From Gammaproteobacteria bacterium (GTDB lineage Bacteria; Pseudomonadota; Gammaproteobacteria; JADZEE01), in NCBI GenBank assembly GCA_020850735.1, contig JADZEE010000007.1, forward strand, positions 1 to 64,000: a DNA stretch of 64,000 nt. Direction: 5' to 3'. Positions 30,675-39,163 of this stretch are shown here, piece after piece. Every line of letters begins with the position of its first letter. The first letter of the stretch is position 1. The notes below the pieces were generated by a model. It was not told where the DNA came from and ran no database searches. It was given only the letters and a program-made list of their open reading frames with translations. The position numbers were made by a program, and so were the translations under genes.

Positions 30675-30953
30675 TCATTGCATACCGACCGAGAACATGC
30701 CGTCGAGATCGTGCCGCGAGTAGGCCTTGAAAGCGATCAGCGTCTCGGTACGATCGATTCCGTCCAGGTTCTGGATCGTATCCGTGACCAGCCGTGCCAG
30801 GTCTTCGTTCTGGTGCACGCGAACGATGGCGACCAGGTCGAAGCCGCCCGCGACCGAGTAGACCTCGGAGATTTCGGCCCGCTCGGCGAGGTGCTCGGCG
30901 ACGCGGGTGACCTGACCGCGCTGGGTGTTGATCAGTATGACTGCAGTGACCAT
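30675..30953 (-). CDS. Stand-alone Lrp/AsnC ligand-binding (RAM) domain protein
   Basis: The 92-residue protein is only the C-terminal RAM domain of Lrp/AsnC regulators (VTAVILINTQRGQVTRVAEHL, then EVYSVAGGFDLVAIVRV); no DNA-binding helix-turn-helix is present. Such small proteins form decamers or dimers that bind amino acids. AGAGGAT precedes ATG 30953. It closes a minus-strand row with an aminotransferase, which makes sensing of an amino acid plausible. Confidence 0.88.
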   Translation of the reverse strand: MVTAVILINTQRGQVTRVAEHLAERAEISEVYSVAGGFDLVAIVRVHQNEDLARLVTDTIQNLDGIDRTETLIAFKAYSRHDLDGMFSVGMQ

Positions 30954-30990
30954 GGAGGGATCCTCTTGCAAGGGCGGTGCATGTGCGGGC

Positions 30991-31440
30991 TCAGAACCCG
31001 TCGGGACGCCGATACCTGAACGGCTGAAACACCACGGTGGCACCGGTCGCTCGCAGCAGCGCCTCGATCTGCGGCCGCTGGTGTTCCGGACCCAGGTAGA
31101 CGACCGTCGTCGCGTCCAGCTCGCGCGCGCCGAGCTGCCCGGTCGCCGCGCGGACGACCTGGAGGCACAATTGCGGGACGGGGCCCGTGATGCCGATATA
31201 ACCACGCTCGGCCTGGGTCGCGCGCAGCAGATCGCGCAGCTCGCTCGCCATGGCCGCTGTGGCGAGCTGCGGCTCGACGGTAAAGAAGTAGTAATCCGTG
31301 ACCGCCCGCGGGACGTGCTGCGCCGCCAGGTCGATAGCCTCGTAGACGCGCGGATCGACCGGCACGTCGGGCGCCTGCTGCGCATGGCCCGCCGACGTGA
31401 CCAGTGCCAGCACGAGTGCCTGGACGAGACGCAGTCGCAC
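30991..31440 (-). CDS. Secreted hypothetical protein
   Basis: The 149-residue protein has a clear Sec signal peptide (MRLRLVQALVLALVTSAGHA, cleavage after residue 20). The mature part is mixed alpha/beta with GYIGITGPVPQLCLQVVRAA and TTVVYLGPEHQRPQIEALLRATGAT, which suggests a small periplasmic sensor-like or inhibitor-like domain. I do not recognise the family. The GTG start at 31440 lies 1 bp beyond the aminotransferase stop region, so it is probably co-translated with it. Confidence 0.7.
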   Translation of the reverse strand: MRLRLVQALVLALVTSAGHAQQAPDVPVDPRVYEAIDLAAQHVPRAVTDYYFFTVEPQLATAAMASELRDLLRATQAERGYIGITGPVPQLCLQVVRAATGQLGARELDATTVVYLGPEHQRPQIEALLRATGATVVFQPFRYRRPDGF

Positions 31441-31441
31441 G

Positions 31442-32809
31442 TCAGCGGATCACGTTGTCGACTTGTGTGAGGGCGGCGTCGAATGCGTCCATGGCGATAT
31501 CGATCTCGGATTCCTCGATCGTATAAGGCGGGCCGATCTTGATGGTATTGGGCACGAAGCCGCCGAGCAGCACGCCGCGGCGCGCACACTCGCGGGCGAC
31601 GATATTGTTCGGATGACCGGCCAGGTCGCCGGTGAAGTCCGTGTCGCGGTCGCTGGGGATGATGGGACGGCCGTTGCTGTCGACGAGGTCGACAGCGTAA
31701 AAGAGCCCCCAGCCGCCGGTGCGTCCCACGCAGGGGTGACGGTCGGCCAGCGCCTCCAGACGATTGCGCAGGTAGGCGCCGCGCGAGCGCACCCGCGCGA
31801 GCATGTCAGTCGCCAGCATGCTCTCGATGGCGCCGACGATGGATGCACACACCAGCGGATGGCCGTCCCAGGTGCTGCCGCTCCACCAGCGGGCACGATC
31901 GAAGTATTCGGCGATGGGCTTGCTGGCGATGACGACGCCGGCCGGCAGCGCGCAGCCGTTCACTGCTTTGCCGGCCGCCACGAGATCGGGAACGGAATCA
32001 CCAAACACCTGATAGCCGAACCACTCGCCCAGGCGCCCGAATCCGCACAGCACCTCGTCGTCGATCCACAACAGATCATGGCGGTCGCACAGCGCCCGAA
32101 TCGCCGGCAGATATTCCGGGTGCGAGGGGATCCCGGCAGCTCCGAGCATGGGTTCGGTGATGATGGCGGCGATCTTGTCCGCGCCGATACGCCCGATGAT
32201 CGCCTCGGTCTCGACGATGGACGGCAGCGGGCCGGCGGACACGTAGCGCTGGTGCTCCGGCGGCGGAATGGCGGCGAATCCGCTGCGCGGGAAGTCCGGA
32301 CTGTCGATCGCGTGGGCGAAATCCGGCGGACTGAGGTTGTTGCGGTAGCCGCGCAGCCACGTGGCACCGACCGTCAGACCGTGGAAGGAGTGCTGCTGCG
32401 TGAGCACGACGGGCCGACCGGTGTACAACCGCGCCATCGTCATGCAGCTGTCTACGGCTTCGGTGCCCGACGCGAGTACCCGCACCCGACCGGCCCAGCC
32501 GTGTGCGCCGAGCACATCCTCGATGATGAGCTTTGCCGCGCGCGCCCGGTACTCGCTCGCCATGCCGAAGAAGACGTGACCGTAGCGGTCCATCGCCTTG
32601 CGGATCTCGGCATACGTGCCGGGGTGGCGGTGTCCGAGGCCGTCAGAGATGAGCTGGCTCTGGAAGTCCAGCAGGCGCGTGCCGTCAGCGAGCCACAGGT
32701 AATTACCGTCCTGGCGTTCGACGGCGCAGAACGCGTACTCCGACTGCGCCTGCACGTTGTGCAGGTAATAGGCGCGGTCCCAGCGCTCGATGCTCTGCCA
32801 GTCCGTCAT
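31442..32809 (-). CDS. Class III (PLP) aminotransferase
   Basis: The 455-residue fold-type I PLP enzyme of the class III (omega) aminotransferase group has the glycine-rich ASGTEAVDSC, LLWIDDEVLCGFGR (PLP-binding aspartate) and the PLP lysine in DLVAAGKAVNGC. The substrate cannot be named. It is not an obvious ArgD, GabT or HemL. It follows a protein-kinase-like gene after only 4 bp. In eukaryotes and some bacteria, kinase plus class III aminotransferase pairs act on phosphorylated amino alcohols as phospho-lyases; this is one possibility. Confidence 0.88.
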   Translation of the reverse strand: MTDWQSIERWDRAYYLHNVQAQSEYAFCAVERQDGNYLWLADGTRLLDFQSQLISDGLGHRHPGTYAEIRKAMDRYGHVFFGMASEYRARAAKLIIEDVLGAHGWAGRVRVLASGTEAVDSCMTMARLYTGRPVVLTQQHSFHGLTVGATWLRGYRNNLSPPDFAHAIDSPDFPRSGFAAIPPPEHQRYVSAGPLPSIVETEAIIGRIGADKIAAIITEPMLGAAGIPSHPEYLPAIRALCDRHDLLWIDDEVLCGFGRLGEWFGYQVFGDSVPDLVAAGKAVNGCALPAGVVIASKPIAEYFDRARWWSGSTWDGHPLVCASIVGAIESMLATDMLARVRSRGAYLRNRLEALADRHPCVGRTGGWGLFYAVDLVDSNGRPIIPSDRDTDFTGDLAGHPNNIVARECARRGVLLGGFVPNTIKIGPPYTIEESEIDIAMDAFDAALTQVDNVIR

Positions 32810-32813
32810 GCGT

Positions 32814-33530
32814 TCACCAGCTCATGGTTTCGAGATGCTCACGCAGCTGCGACATGGTGCGAAAGCGCTGCAGGATCAGTGACCGCTTCAGGCCGCAGCA
32901 GATGAATTTGATCGGGGTGGGATGGCGCGCGTAGTGCTTCTTGCCACCGAGCGCGGAGAAGAATATATGGATGAGGTCGCAGACGTCGTCCTGGCGGTTG
33001 GCCGCCTTGGATCCGTGCCAGTGGAACATGTCGAGCAATTTCACATCGAAATTCAGCCCGAAGCGGTTGATGATGATGTTTTCGGTATGCAGGTCACCGT
33101 GGTACTCGTTCATCAGATGTATCGGCTCCAGGCCCTTGACCAGGGCATAGAGCAGATGCAGCGCCTGGAACGGTGACAGGCGTCGTCCGGGGAAGCACTT
33201 GAGGAAGTCCGCCAGCAGCTCACCCTCGACATATTCGGACACCAGTACCATCACCGGGCTGCCCGCGTAGACCATACGCTCCTCGGTGTGGTACTGGATG
33301 AGAATGGGGCACTGGCGCAGCTTGTGCAGCTTCTTGGCGTAGAAACGGGCGGCACGGTTGTGCAGATTTCGATGCGGATAAAAAAGCTTGGCAGCCCGCT
33401 CGATGCGCGTGCTCCGCTCGGCGATCTTGTAGACTTCGCCCTCCCAGCCGGCGCCGAGCCTGCCGAGCACTTCGAACTTGTGCGCGATGATCGTTCCGGG
33501 TTCTAGATCGAATGAGCGGATTTTCGGCAT
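32814..33530 (-). CDS. Protein kinase-like (ePK/APH fold) protein
   Basis: The 238-residue kinase-fold protein has a glycine loop LGRLGAGWEGEVYKI, an ATP-lysine in AAKLFYP, the catalytic loop HGDLHTENIIIN (HGD rather than HRD, as in APH and RIO kinases) and a metal-binding aspartate in KLLDMF in place of DFG. It ends soon after, without the full C-lobe of Hanks kinases. ATG 33530 (MPKIRSFDLEPG) is chosen. A longer frame upstream is Arg/Pro-rich and covers the divergent promoter region. The stop is 4 bp from the aminotransferase start. Confidence 0.78.
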   Translation of the reverse strand: MPKIRSFDLEPGTIIAHKFEVLGRLGAGWEGEVYKIAERSTRIERAAKLFYPHRNLHNRAARFYAKKLHKLRQCPILIQYHTEERMVYAGSPVMVLVSEYVEGELLADFLKCFPGRRLSPFQALHLLYALVKGLEPIHLMNEYHGDLHTENIIINRFGLNFDVKLLDMFHWHGSKAANRQDDVCDLIHIFFSALGGKKHYARHPTPIKFICCGLKRSLILQRFRTMSQLREHLETMSW

Positions 33531-33631
33531 CGCGACGGGCTGTGAATCGATTGACGTGGGCGACGTGCTGTGGGGCTTGGACCTTGACGTTCCATTATAA
33601 GGGCTCGCGCGCGGCCGCGGCGGCGCGCCAC

Positions 33632-34072
33632 ATGCTGCTACTGCTGGCGACCGGTGCCGGGGCGGGCTATGCGCCACGCGCGCCGGGTACGGCCGGGACG
33701 CTGGTGGCCGTCCCGCTGTATCTTGCGCTCGCGGCCCTGCCGCTGCCCGCATATGTGGCCGTGACCGCCTGCCTGTGCGCGCTCGCCGTGCCGATCTGCG
33801 GCCACGCGGCCGTCGTGCTCGGCAGCGCCGATCCGGGGGCGGTGGTGCTCGACGAGATCGCCGGTTTTCTCGTCGCCATGTGTGCGGCGCCACCCGGATG
33901 GGCCTGGGTCATCGCCGGGTTCTGCGCCTTCCGCTTTTTCGATATTCTCAAACCCTGGCCGATCGCCTGGCTCGATCGGCACGTGCGTGGCGGCCTCGGG
34001 ATCGTGGCCGACGACCTCATGGCCGGCTTGTATGCGGCAATTTGTTTACAAGTTAGTGTATATATATTATAA
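33632..34072 (+). CDS. pgpA: Phosphatidylglycerophosphatase A
   Basis: The roughly 146-residue membrane enzyme dephosphorylates phosphatidylglycerol phosphate. Family blocks are GAGAGYAPRAPGTAGTL, VLDEIAGFLVA, FRFFDILKPWPI and VADDLMAGLYA, with four hydrophobic helices. Family members usually carry 15-20 residues before the first block, so the true start may be upstream in the same frame (for example TTG in LTFHYKG or the GTG in VNRL). ATG 33632 is the conservative choice and has no clear ribosome site. The 3' end merges into an AT-rich promoter for the next gene. Confidence 0.88.
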   Translation: MLLLLATGAGAGYAPRAPGTAGTLVAVPLYLALAALPLPAYVAVTACLCALAVPICGHAAVVLGSADPGAVVLDEIAGFLVAMCAAPPGWAWVIAGFCAFRFFDILKPWPIAWLDRHVRGGLGIVADDLMAGLYAAICLQVSVYIL

Positions 34073-34106
34073 AGTTGTACAACTATTCTAGAACGAACCT
34101 TAGAAT
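34045..34106 (+). promoter_or_regulatory. Sigma70-type promoter with palindromic operator-like sites
   Basis: TTTACA (34045-34050), 17 bp, then TATAAA (34068-34073) form a strong promoter for the lytic transglycosylase gene in an AT-rich island that overlaps the end of pgpA. Directly after it lie a perfect 12-bp palindrome AGTTGTACAACT (34073-34084), an 8-bp palindrome TTCTAGAA (34086-34093), and an ATTCTA-N10-TAGAAT repeat (34085-34106) that abuts the ATG. A repressor or a leader hairpin could act here. Confidence 0.6.
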
Positions 34107-34736
34107 ATGGGTTCCATGATCACGCCAAGACCAGCCGCAGTCGGCCTGGTCATGCTCGCTGCCGCGATCGTGCCAGCCCAGCCCGCGCACGCCGACATCT
34201 TCAAGTACGTCGACAAGAACGGTCACGTTTATCTCACCGATCGTCCCAATCACCCGGGCTACAAGCTGCTGGTCAAGACCTGGAAGGGCTGGACCGAGTC
34301 CAGGGGACGCATCGACTTTCGCCGCGTCGAGCTCAACCGCAAGCGCTTCGGCCCGGCGATCCGGCAGATCGCGCGCGAGTACCAGCTTCCGGACGCCCTG
34401 CTGCATGCGGTGATCAAGGCCGAGTCCTACTACGATCCCAACGCCGTCTCGCGCGCCGGAGCGGTCGGTCTGATGCAGCTGATGCCCGGCACGGCACAGC
34501 GTTACGGTGTGCGCGATCGGCGCGATCCGCTCGCCAACATGCATGGCGGGAGCCGCTACCTGCGCGATCTGCTCGGCATGTTCAACAACAACGTCGTGCT
34601 CGCCCTCGCGGCCTACAATGCCGGCGAGAACGCCGTCATCCAGAACGGCTACAAGATCCCGCCCTACAGCGAGACACGCACCTACGTGAAGAAGGTCCTG
34701 CAGTTCTATCGGGAGAATCGCACTCAGGTGATGTGA
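34107..34736 (+). CDS. Lytic transglycosylase (SLT domain) with DUF4124
   Basis: The 209-residue exported murein hydrolase has a signal peptide up to about residue 29 (PAQPAHA), a DUF4124 segment DIFKYVDKNGHVYLTD, then an SLT fold. The catalytic glutamate is in AVIKAESYYDPNAVSRAGAVG, followed by LMQLMPGTAQRYGV and ALAAYNAGENAV. It would cleave peptidoglycan glycan strands in the periplasm. Start is ATG 34107 or ATG 34116; neither has a Shine-Dalgarno sequence, so translation may be unusual or weak. Confidence 0.9.
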   Translation: MGSMITPRPAAVGLVMLAAAIVPAQPAHADIFKYVDKNGHVYLTDRPNHPGYKLLVKTWKGWTESRGRIDFRRVELNRKRFGPAIRQIAREYQLPDALLHAVIKAESYYDPNAVSRAGAVGLMQLMPGTAQRYGVRDRRDPLANMHGGSRYLRDLLGMFNNNVVLALAAYNAGENAVIQNGYKIPPYSETRTYVKKVLQFYRENRTQVM

Positions 34737-34752
34737 CCGCGTCGCCGCCCCG

Positions 34753-36432
34753 CTACTCGTCGGTGACGCAGCCTTCCGACGCGCTCTTTACGTTCTTGAT
34801 GAACTTGAACAGCGTGCCGCGGGTCGCCTTGTATGGGGGCATGATCCACGCGGCTTTGCGGCGTTCGAACTCCTGCGTGCCGATGTCCGCGTCCAGCCGT
34901 CGCGACTCGGCATCGATGCGGATCCGATCGCCATCGCAAAGCAGGGCGATCGGACCGCCTTCCTGGGCTTCGGGCGTCACGTGCCCGACGATGAAACCGT
35001 GCGAACCGCCGGAGAAGCGGCCATCGGTGATCAGGGCCACGTCGCCGCCGAGTCCGGCACCCATGATCGCCGAGGTCGGAGTCAGCATCTCCGGCATGCC
35101 CGGCCCCCCCTTGGGGCCCTCGTAGCGGATGACGATGACGTCCCCCTTGCCGATTTGCCCGCGTTCCAGCGCGGCCAGCATCGCCTCTTCGCCGTCGAAC
35201 ACGCGCGCTGGTCCCTCGAAGCGCAGCCCTTCCTTGCCGGTGATCTTGGCGACCGATCCACCCGGAGCGACGTTGCCGCGCAGGATCTGGATGTGCCCGG
35301 ACGCCTTGATCGGGCGCGCCAGCGGCCGCACCACGTCCTGCTCGGGACCGAGCGGTGCGACCCCGGCGAGGTTTTCGGCCAGCGTACGGCCCGTCACGGT
35401 GATGCAGTCGCCGTCGATGAGCCCGTTCCCGAGCAGGTACTTCAGCAGCGCCGGCGTGCCCCCGACGTCGTGCAGGTCCTCCATGACGTAACGACCACTG
35501 GGTTTGAGATCGGCGAGAAAAGGTACGCGATCGCTGACCGCCTGGAAGGCGTCGAGGTCCACGTCGACGCCCGCGGCGCGAGCCATGGCGATGAGGTGCA
35601 GCACGGCGTTGGTGGAGCCGCCGAGCACCGTGACCGCCACCATCGCGTTCTCGAACGCCGCCCGCGTCATGATGTCGCGCGGTTTGAGGTCGAGCTCGAG
35701 CAGCCGGCGCACGGCCGCCCCCGCGCGCCTGCATTCCTCGAGCTTGCCCGGGTCCACCGCGGGGGTCGAGGAGCTGTAGGGCAGCGACATGCCGAGCGCC
35801 TCGATCGCGGCTGCCATCGTGTTGGCGGTGTACATGCCACCGCAGGCCCCCGGTCCCGGACAGGCTTTCTTGAGGATCTGCAGCCGCGTCGCGTCGTCGA
35901 TCCGTCCGGCGATGAATTCGCCGTAGCTCTGAAAAGCCGAGACGATGTCGATGGCCTGATCGTCGCGGTAACCCGGCTTGATCGTCCCGCCGTAGACCAT
36001 CAGCGCCGGCCGGTTGATCCGTGCCATGGCCATCAGGCACCCCGGCATGTTCTTGTCACATCCGGGGATGGACACGAGGCCGTCGTACCACTGCGCGCCC
36101 ATCACGGTTTCGATCGAGTCGGCGATCAGATCCCGCGACTGTAGCGAGTAGCACATGCCCTCGGTGCCCATCGCCATCCCGTCGCTCACGCCGATGGTAT
36201 TGAAGCGCATGCCGACCATGTCCGACTCCTGCACGCCCTCGCGTACCGCGGCGGCGAGGTCCAGCAGGTGCATGTTGCAGGTGTTGCCGTCGTACCAGAC
36301 GCTGGCGATCCCGATCTGTGGCTTGGCCAGGTCGGCGTCGGTGAGACCCGTGCCGTAGAGCATGGCCTGCGACGCACCCTGCGACTTGGGCGCAGTGAGG
36401 CGGGCGCTGTACCGGTTCAGTGGCTGCGTCAT
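34753..36432 (-). CDS. ilvD: Dihydroxy-acid dehydratase
   Basis: The 559-residue Fe-S dehydratase acts in branched-chain amino acid synthesis. Iron-sulfur ligands are in [17 protein letters not shown] and [12 protein letters not shown], and the C-terminal blocks [12 protein letters not shown] and [11 protein letters not shown] are those of IlvD. The start MTQPLNRYS (ATG 36432) gives a normal length and rejects a 25-codon extension. It is convergent with the lytic transglycosylase gene and divergent from argE. Confidence 0.97.
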   Translation of the reverse strand: MTQPLNRYSARLTAPKSQGASQAMLYGTGLTDADLAKPQIGIASVWYDGNTCNMHLLDLAAAVREGVQESDMVGMRFNTIGVSDGMAMGTEGMCYSLQSRDLIADSIETVMGAQWYDGLVSIPGCDKNMPGCLMAMARINRPALMVYGGTIKPGYRDDQAIDIVSAFQSYGEFIAGRIDDATRLQILKKACPGPGACGGMYTANTMAAAIEALGMSLPYSSSTPAVDPGKLEECRRAGAAVRRLLELDLKPRDIMTRAAFENAMVAVTVLGGSTNAVLHLIAMARAAGVDVDLDAFQAVSDRVPFLADLKPSGRYVMEDLHDVGGTPALLKYLLGNGLIDGDCITVTGRTLAENLAGVAPLGPEQDVVRPLARPIKASGHIQILRGNVAPGGSVAKITGKEGLRFEGPARVFDGEEAMLAALERGQIGKGDVIVIRYEGPKGGPGMPEMLTPTSAIMGAGLGGDVALITDGRFSGGSHGFIVGHVTPEAQEGGPIALLCDGDRIRIDAESRRLDADIGTQEFERRKAAWIMPPYKATRGTLFKFIKNVKSASEGCVTDE

Positions 36433-36572
36433 GTTCGCACTCCGTGGAGATCGTGACAGTAGGCCGCGGGCCGTACCGCGCGGGCGGCACAGGATACTAC
36501 AGGCCATATCGCCCTGCAGGCGGCTGGTCGCCGGTGTAAAATCCGCCTTTCGGACTGCATCCGAGCCAACCC

Positions 36573-37733
36573 ATGCCCGTTCGTCTCCCCAGCATCGTCG
36601 ACATGCTCGACCGGCTCGTCGCCAGCCCGTCGGTCAGCAGCGTCAATCCGGCTTTCGACCAGAGCAACCGTCCGGTCGTGGATCTGCTCGCCGACTGGCT
36701 CGAGGGACTGGGCTTCGCGATCGAGCTCATGCCGGTCCCGCAGCGTCCGGGCAAGTTCAACCTGATCGCGACCCGTGGCGATGGCGCCGCCGGCCTGGTG
36801 CTGGCAGGGCACACCGACACGGTGCCCTACGACGCCGGCGCCTGGCGTTCGGATCCGTTCGAGTTGACCGAGCGAGACGGCCGCCTGCACGGCCTCGGTA
36901 CCTGCGACATGAAGGGTTTCTTTCCGCTCGCTCTCGCCGCCGTGCAGCAGCATGGCGACGCGCTCGCCGCGCCGCTCACGGTGCTCGCGACCGCGGACGA
37001 AGAGAGTTCCATGAGCGGCGCGCGTGCACTGGTCGAGGCCGGGCTGCCGCACGGGCGCCACGCGCTCATCGGCGAGCCGACCGACATGCGGCCGATCCGC
37101 GCCCACAAAGGCGTCCTCATACAGTCGATCCGGGTGCAGGGTCGGTCGGGCCACTCCAGCGATCCCGCACTCGGGCGCAACGCCCTGGAGGGTATGCACC
37201 GCGTGCTCGGTGCCCTGCTCGGGTGGCGCGACGAGCTGCAGTCCCGCTACCAGGATCCGGCCTTCGCCGTCGCGACCCCGACGGTCAATCTCGGTTACAT
37301 CCACGGCGGCGACAACCCGAACCGCATCTGTGCCGCCTGTGAGCTGCAGATCGACGTGCGCATACTGCCGGGCATGGACCCCGTGCTGGTGCAGCGGGAG
37401 CTCGACGAGCGCGTCACCGAGGCGCTGCGCGGCAGCGAGCTGACGGGTATCGTCACGCCGATGTGTACCGCCATCCCGGCCCTGGCGACAGCAGCCGGCG
37501 CTGCCGTCGTCACCGCGGTCGAGGAGCTCACGGGTAGCGCCGCCGGCACCGTCGCATTCGCAAGCGAGGGGCCTTACCTGAACGCGCTCGGCATGGACAC
37601 CGTGCTGTTCGGACCCGGGAGCATCGCCTGCGCCCACCAGCCCGACGAGTACGTCGAGCTCGAGCGCCTGCAGCCCACGATCGACGTACTTGCGCGCCTC
37701 ATCTCGCGCTTCTGTCGGGAGCCCGGCCGATGA
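36573..37733 (+). CDS. argE: Acetylornithine deacetylase (M20 family)
   Basis: The 386-residue zinc hydrolase of the M20 family converts N-acetylornithine to ornithine. Metal and catalytic residues are seen in [21 protein letters not shown] and [12 protein letters not shown], and the dimer domain starts [17 protein letters not shown]. The following argA overlaps by 4 bp (ATGA), supporting an arginine role over other M20 enzymes. A TAAAAT box about 30 bp upstream of the ATG may be its -10. Confidence 0.93.
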   Translation: MPVRLPSIVDMLDRLVASPSVSSVNPAFDQSNRPVVDLLADWLEGLGFAIELMPVPQRPGKFNLIATRGDGAAGLVLAGHTDTVPYDAGAWRSDPFELTERDGRLHGLGTCDMKGFFPLALAAVQQHGDALAAPLTVLATADEESSMSGARALVEAGLPHGRHALIGEPTDMRPIRAHKGVLIQSIRVQGRSGHSSDPALGRNALEGMHRVLGALLGWRDELQSRYQDPAFAVATPTVNLGYIHGGDNPNRICAACELQIDVRILPGMDPVLVQRELDERVTEALRGSELTGIVTPMCTAIPALATAAGAAVVTAVEELTGSAAGTVAFASEGPYLNALGMDTVLFGPGSIACAHQPDEYVELERLQPTIDVLARLISRFCREPGR

Positions 37734-39046
37734 TCGACAGCCCGCAGGAGTTCGTGCGCTGGTTTCGCGAAGCCTCGCCCTACATACACGCGCATCGGAG
37801 CCGGACGTTCGTCATCGTGTTCGGCGGCGAGGCCTTGCTCGACGCCGCATTCGAGCACCTCATTCATGATCTCGCCCTGTTGGTGAGCCTGGGGATTCGC
37901 CTGGTCGTCGTCCACGGGGCACGACCACAGGTGGAGACCCGGTTGCGCGCGCGCGGCATCGAGCTGCGCTACGTCGATGGCCTGCGAGTCACGGATACGG
38001 CGGCGATGGAGTGCGTCAAGGACGCGGTCGGGACGGTGCGCGTCGAAATCGAGGCGCTGCTGTCGATGGGGCTGGCGAACTCGCCCATGGCCGGGGCGCG
38101 CATCCGCGTGACCACCGGCAACTTCATCACGGCGCGCCCGCTCGGGATCCGCAATGGCACCGATTTCCGGCACACCGGGGTCGTGCGCCGCGTCGATACC
38201 GAGACCATCAATGCCCAACTGGACGCCGGTGGACTCGTGCTCGTACCGCCGCTCGGCTACTCACCCACGGGCGAGATATTCAACCTGAACGCCGAGGAGG
38301 TCGGTACCGCGGTGGCCGCCGAGCTGCACGCTGCCAAGCTCATCTTTCTGTTGGAGGGCCAGCGTCTGCTCGACACCGATGGTGACCTGGTGCGCGAGAT
38401 CATCGGCACGGATCTGCCGGGCTTGCTGGCGGCGCTGCGCGCAGCCGGCGATCCGCTCGCCTGGGTGTTGCAGCTCGCGGACCAGGCCTGCCGCAACGGC
38501 GTGCGACGGGTGCATCTGCTGGATCGGCAATCGGACGGCGCGCTCATCCGCGAGCTTTTCACCCGCGACGGCGCCGGCACGCTGGTCAGCGCATCGCCGT
38601 TCGACGACATGCGCAGCGCCACGATCGACGATGCCGCCGGCATCCTCGAGATCATCCGGCCGCTGGAGGCGGACGGTACGCTCGTGTGGCGCGAGCGCGA
38701 AAAGCTGGAGATGGAGATCGGCCAGTTCACTGTCGTCGCGCGCGACGGCGTCATCCTCGGCTGCGCGGCGCTGTTCCCGTATCCCGGTGAGAGCGTCGCC
38801 GAGCTCGCCTGCCTTGCCGTGGGGACCGACTACCGCCGCGGCGGCTACGGCCAGGCCCTGCTCGACCTGCTCGAGGGACGGGCGCGCCAGCTCGGCGTCC
38901 GGCGCCTGTTCGTGCTCACGACGCAGGCCGAGCACTGGTTCGAGGAGCGCGGCTTCGTCGAGGCGGACATCGACGCCCTGCCGGTAGAGCGCAAGGCGTT
39001 GTACAACTACCAGCGCAACTCCAAAGTGCTGATCAAAGCTCTTTGA
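37730..39046 (+). CDS. argA: N-acetylglutamate synthase (kinase-like plus GNAT domains)
   Basis: The 438-residue enzyme performs the first step of arginine synthesis. An N-terminal amino-acid-kinase-like domain (TFVIVFGGEALLD, LVVVHGARPQVE) is followed from about residue 290 by a GNAT domain with the acetyl-CoA loop AVGTDYRRGGYGQALL. The length and order match ArgA of gammaproteobacteria. ATG 37730 overlaps the argE stop. The kinase-like part is likely the site of arginine feedback inhibition. A large inverted repeat begins 2 bp after its stop. Confidence 0.95.
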   Translation: MIDSPQEFVRWFREASPYIHAHRSRTFVIVFGGEALLDAAFEHLIHDLALLVSLGIRLVVVHGARPQVETRLRARGIELRYVDGLRVTDTAAMECVKDAVGTVRVEIEALLSMGLANSPMAGARIRVTTGNFITARPLGIRNGTDFRHTGVVRRVDTETINAQLDAGGLVLVPPLGYSPTGEIFNLNAEEVGTAVAAELHAAKLIFLLEGQRLLDTDGDLVREIIGTDLPGLLAALRAAGDPLAWVLQLADQACRNGVRRVHLLDRQSDGALIRELFTRDGAGTLVSASPFDDMRSATIDDAAGILEIIRPLEADGTLVWREREKLEMEIGQFTVVARDGVILGCAALFPYPGESVAELACLAVGTDYRRGGYGQALLDLLEGRARQLGVRRLFVLTTQAEHWFEERGFVEADIDALPVERKALYNYQRNSKVLIKAL

Positions 39047-39048
39047 AA

Positions 39049-39151
39049 CCCCGCCAAAAACCGGGGTCAGAGTCGAATTTCCGAGCGAACGCCGAGCCGC
39101 GGGTTTGCGGCCGTTGCGGAAATTCGACTCTGACCCCGGTTTTTGGCGGGG
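39049..39151. repeat. Perfect 35-bp inverted repeat element between argA and clpA
   Basis: Arms 39049-39083 and 39117-39151 are exact reverse complements, separated by 33 bp that contain a smaller GCCGC/GCGGC stem. Each arm carries GGGGTCAGAGTCGAATTTCC. I recall this GGGGTCAGAGT core as a dispersed repeat of many proteobacteria, often linked to Y1/RAYT-type transposases; here it has no transposase, so it would be a non-autonomous element. It sits between two convergent stops (39046 and 39164) and may also end transcription from both sides. Confidence 0.85.
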
Positions 39152-39163
39152 GTCTTGCCGGCC

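Noticed and set aside
31442-32809. Class III aminotransferase as ArgD
   Set aside because: It is not adjacent to arginine genes, and its N-terminal and substrate-loop sequence do not read as ArgD.
34041-34106. AT-rich island as a mobile element scar
   Set aside because: It is only about 65 bp, has no terminal duplications, and is better explained by a promoter with operator-like palindromes.
36433-36572. Branched-chain amino acid attenuator upstream of ilvD
   Set aside because: No leader peptide rich in Ile, Leu or Val codons and no terminator hairpin was found in the 140-bp divergent gap.
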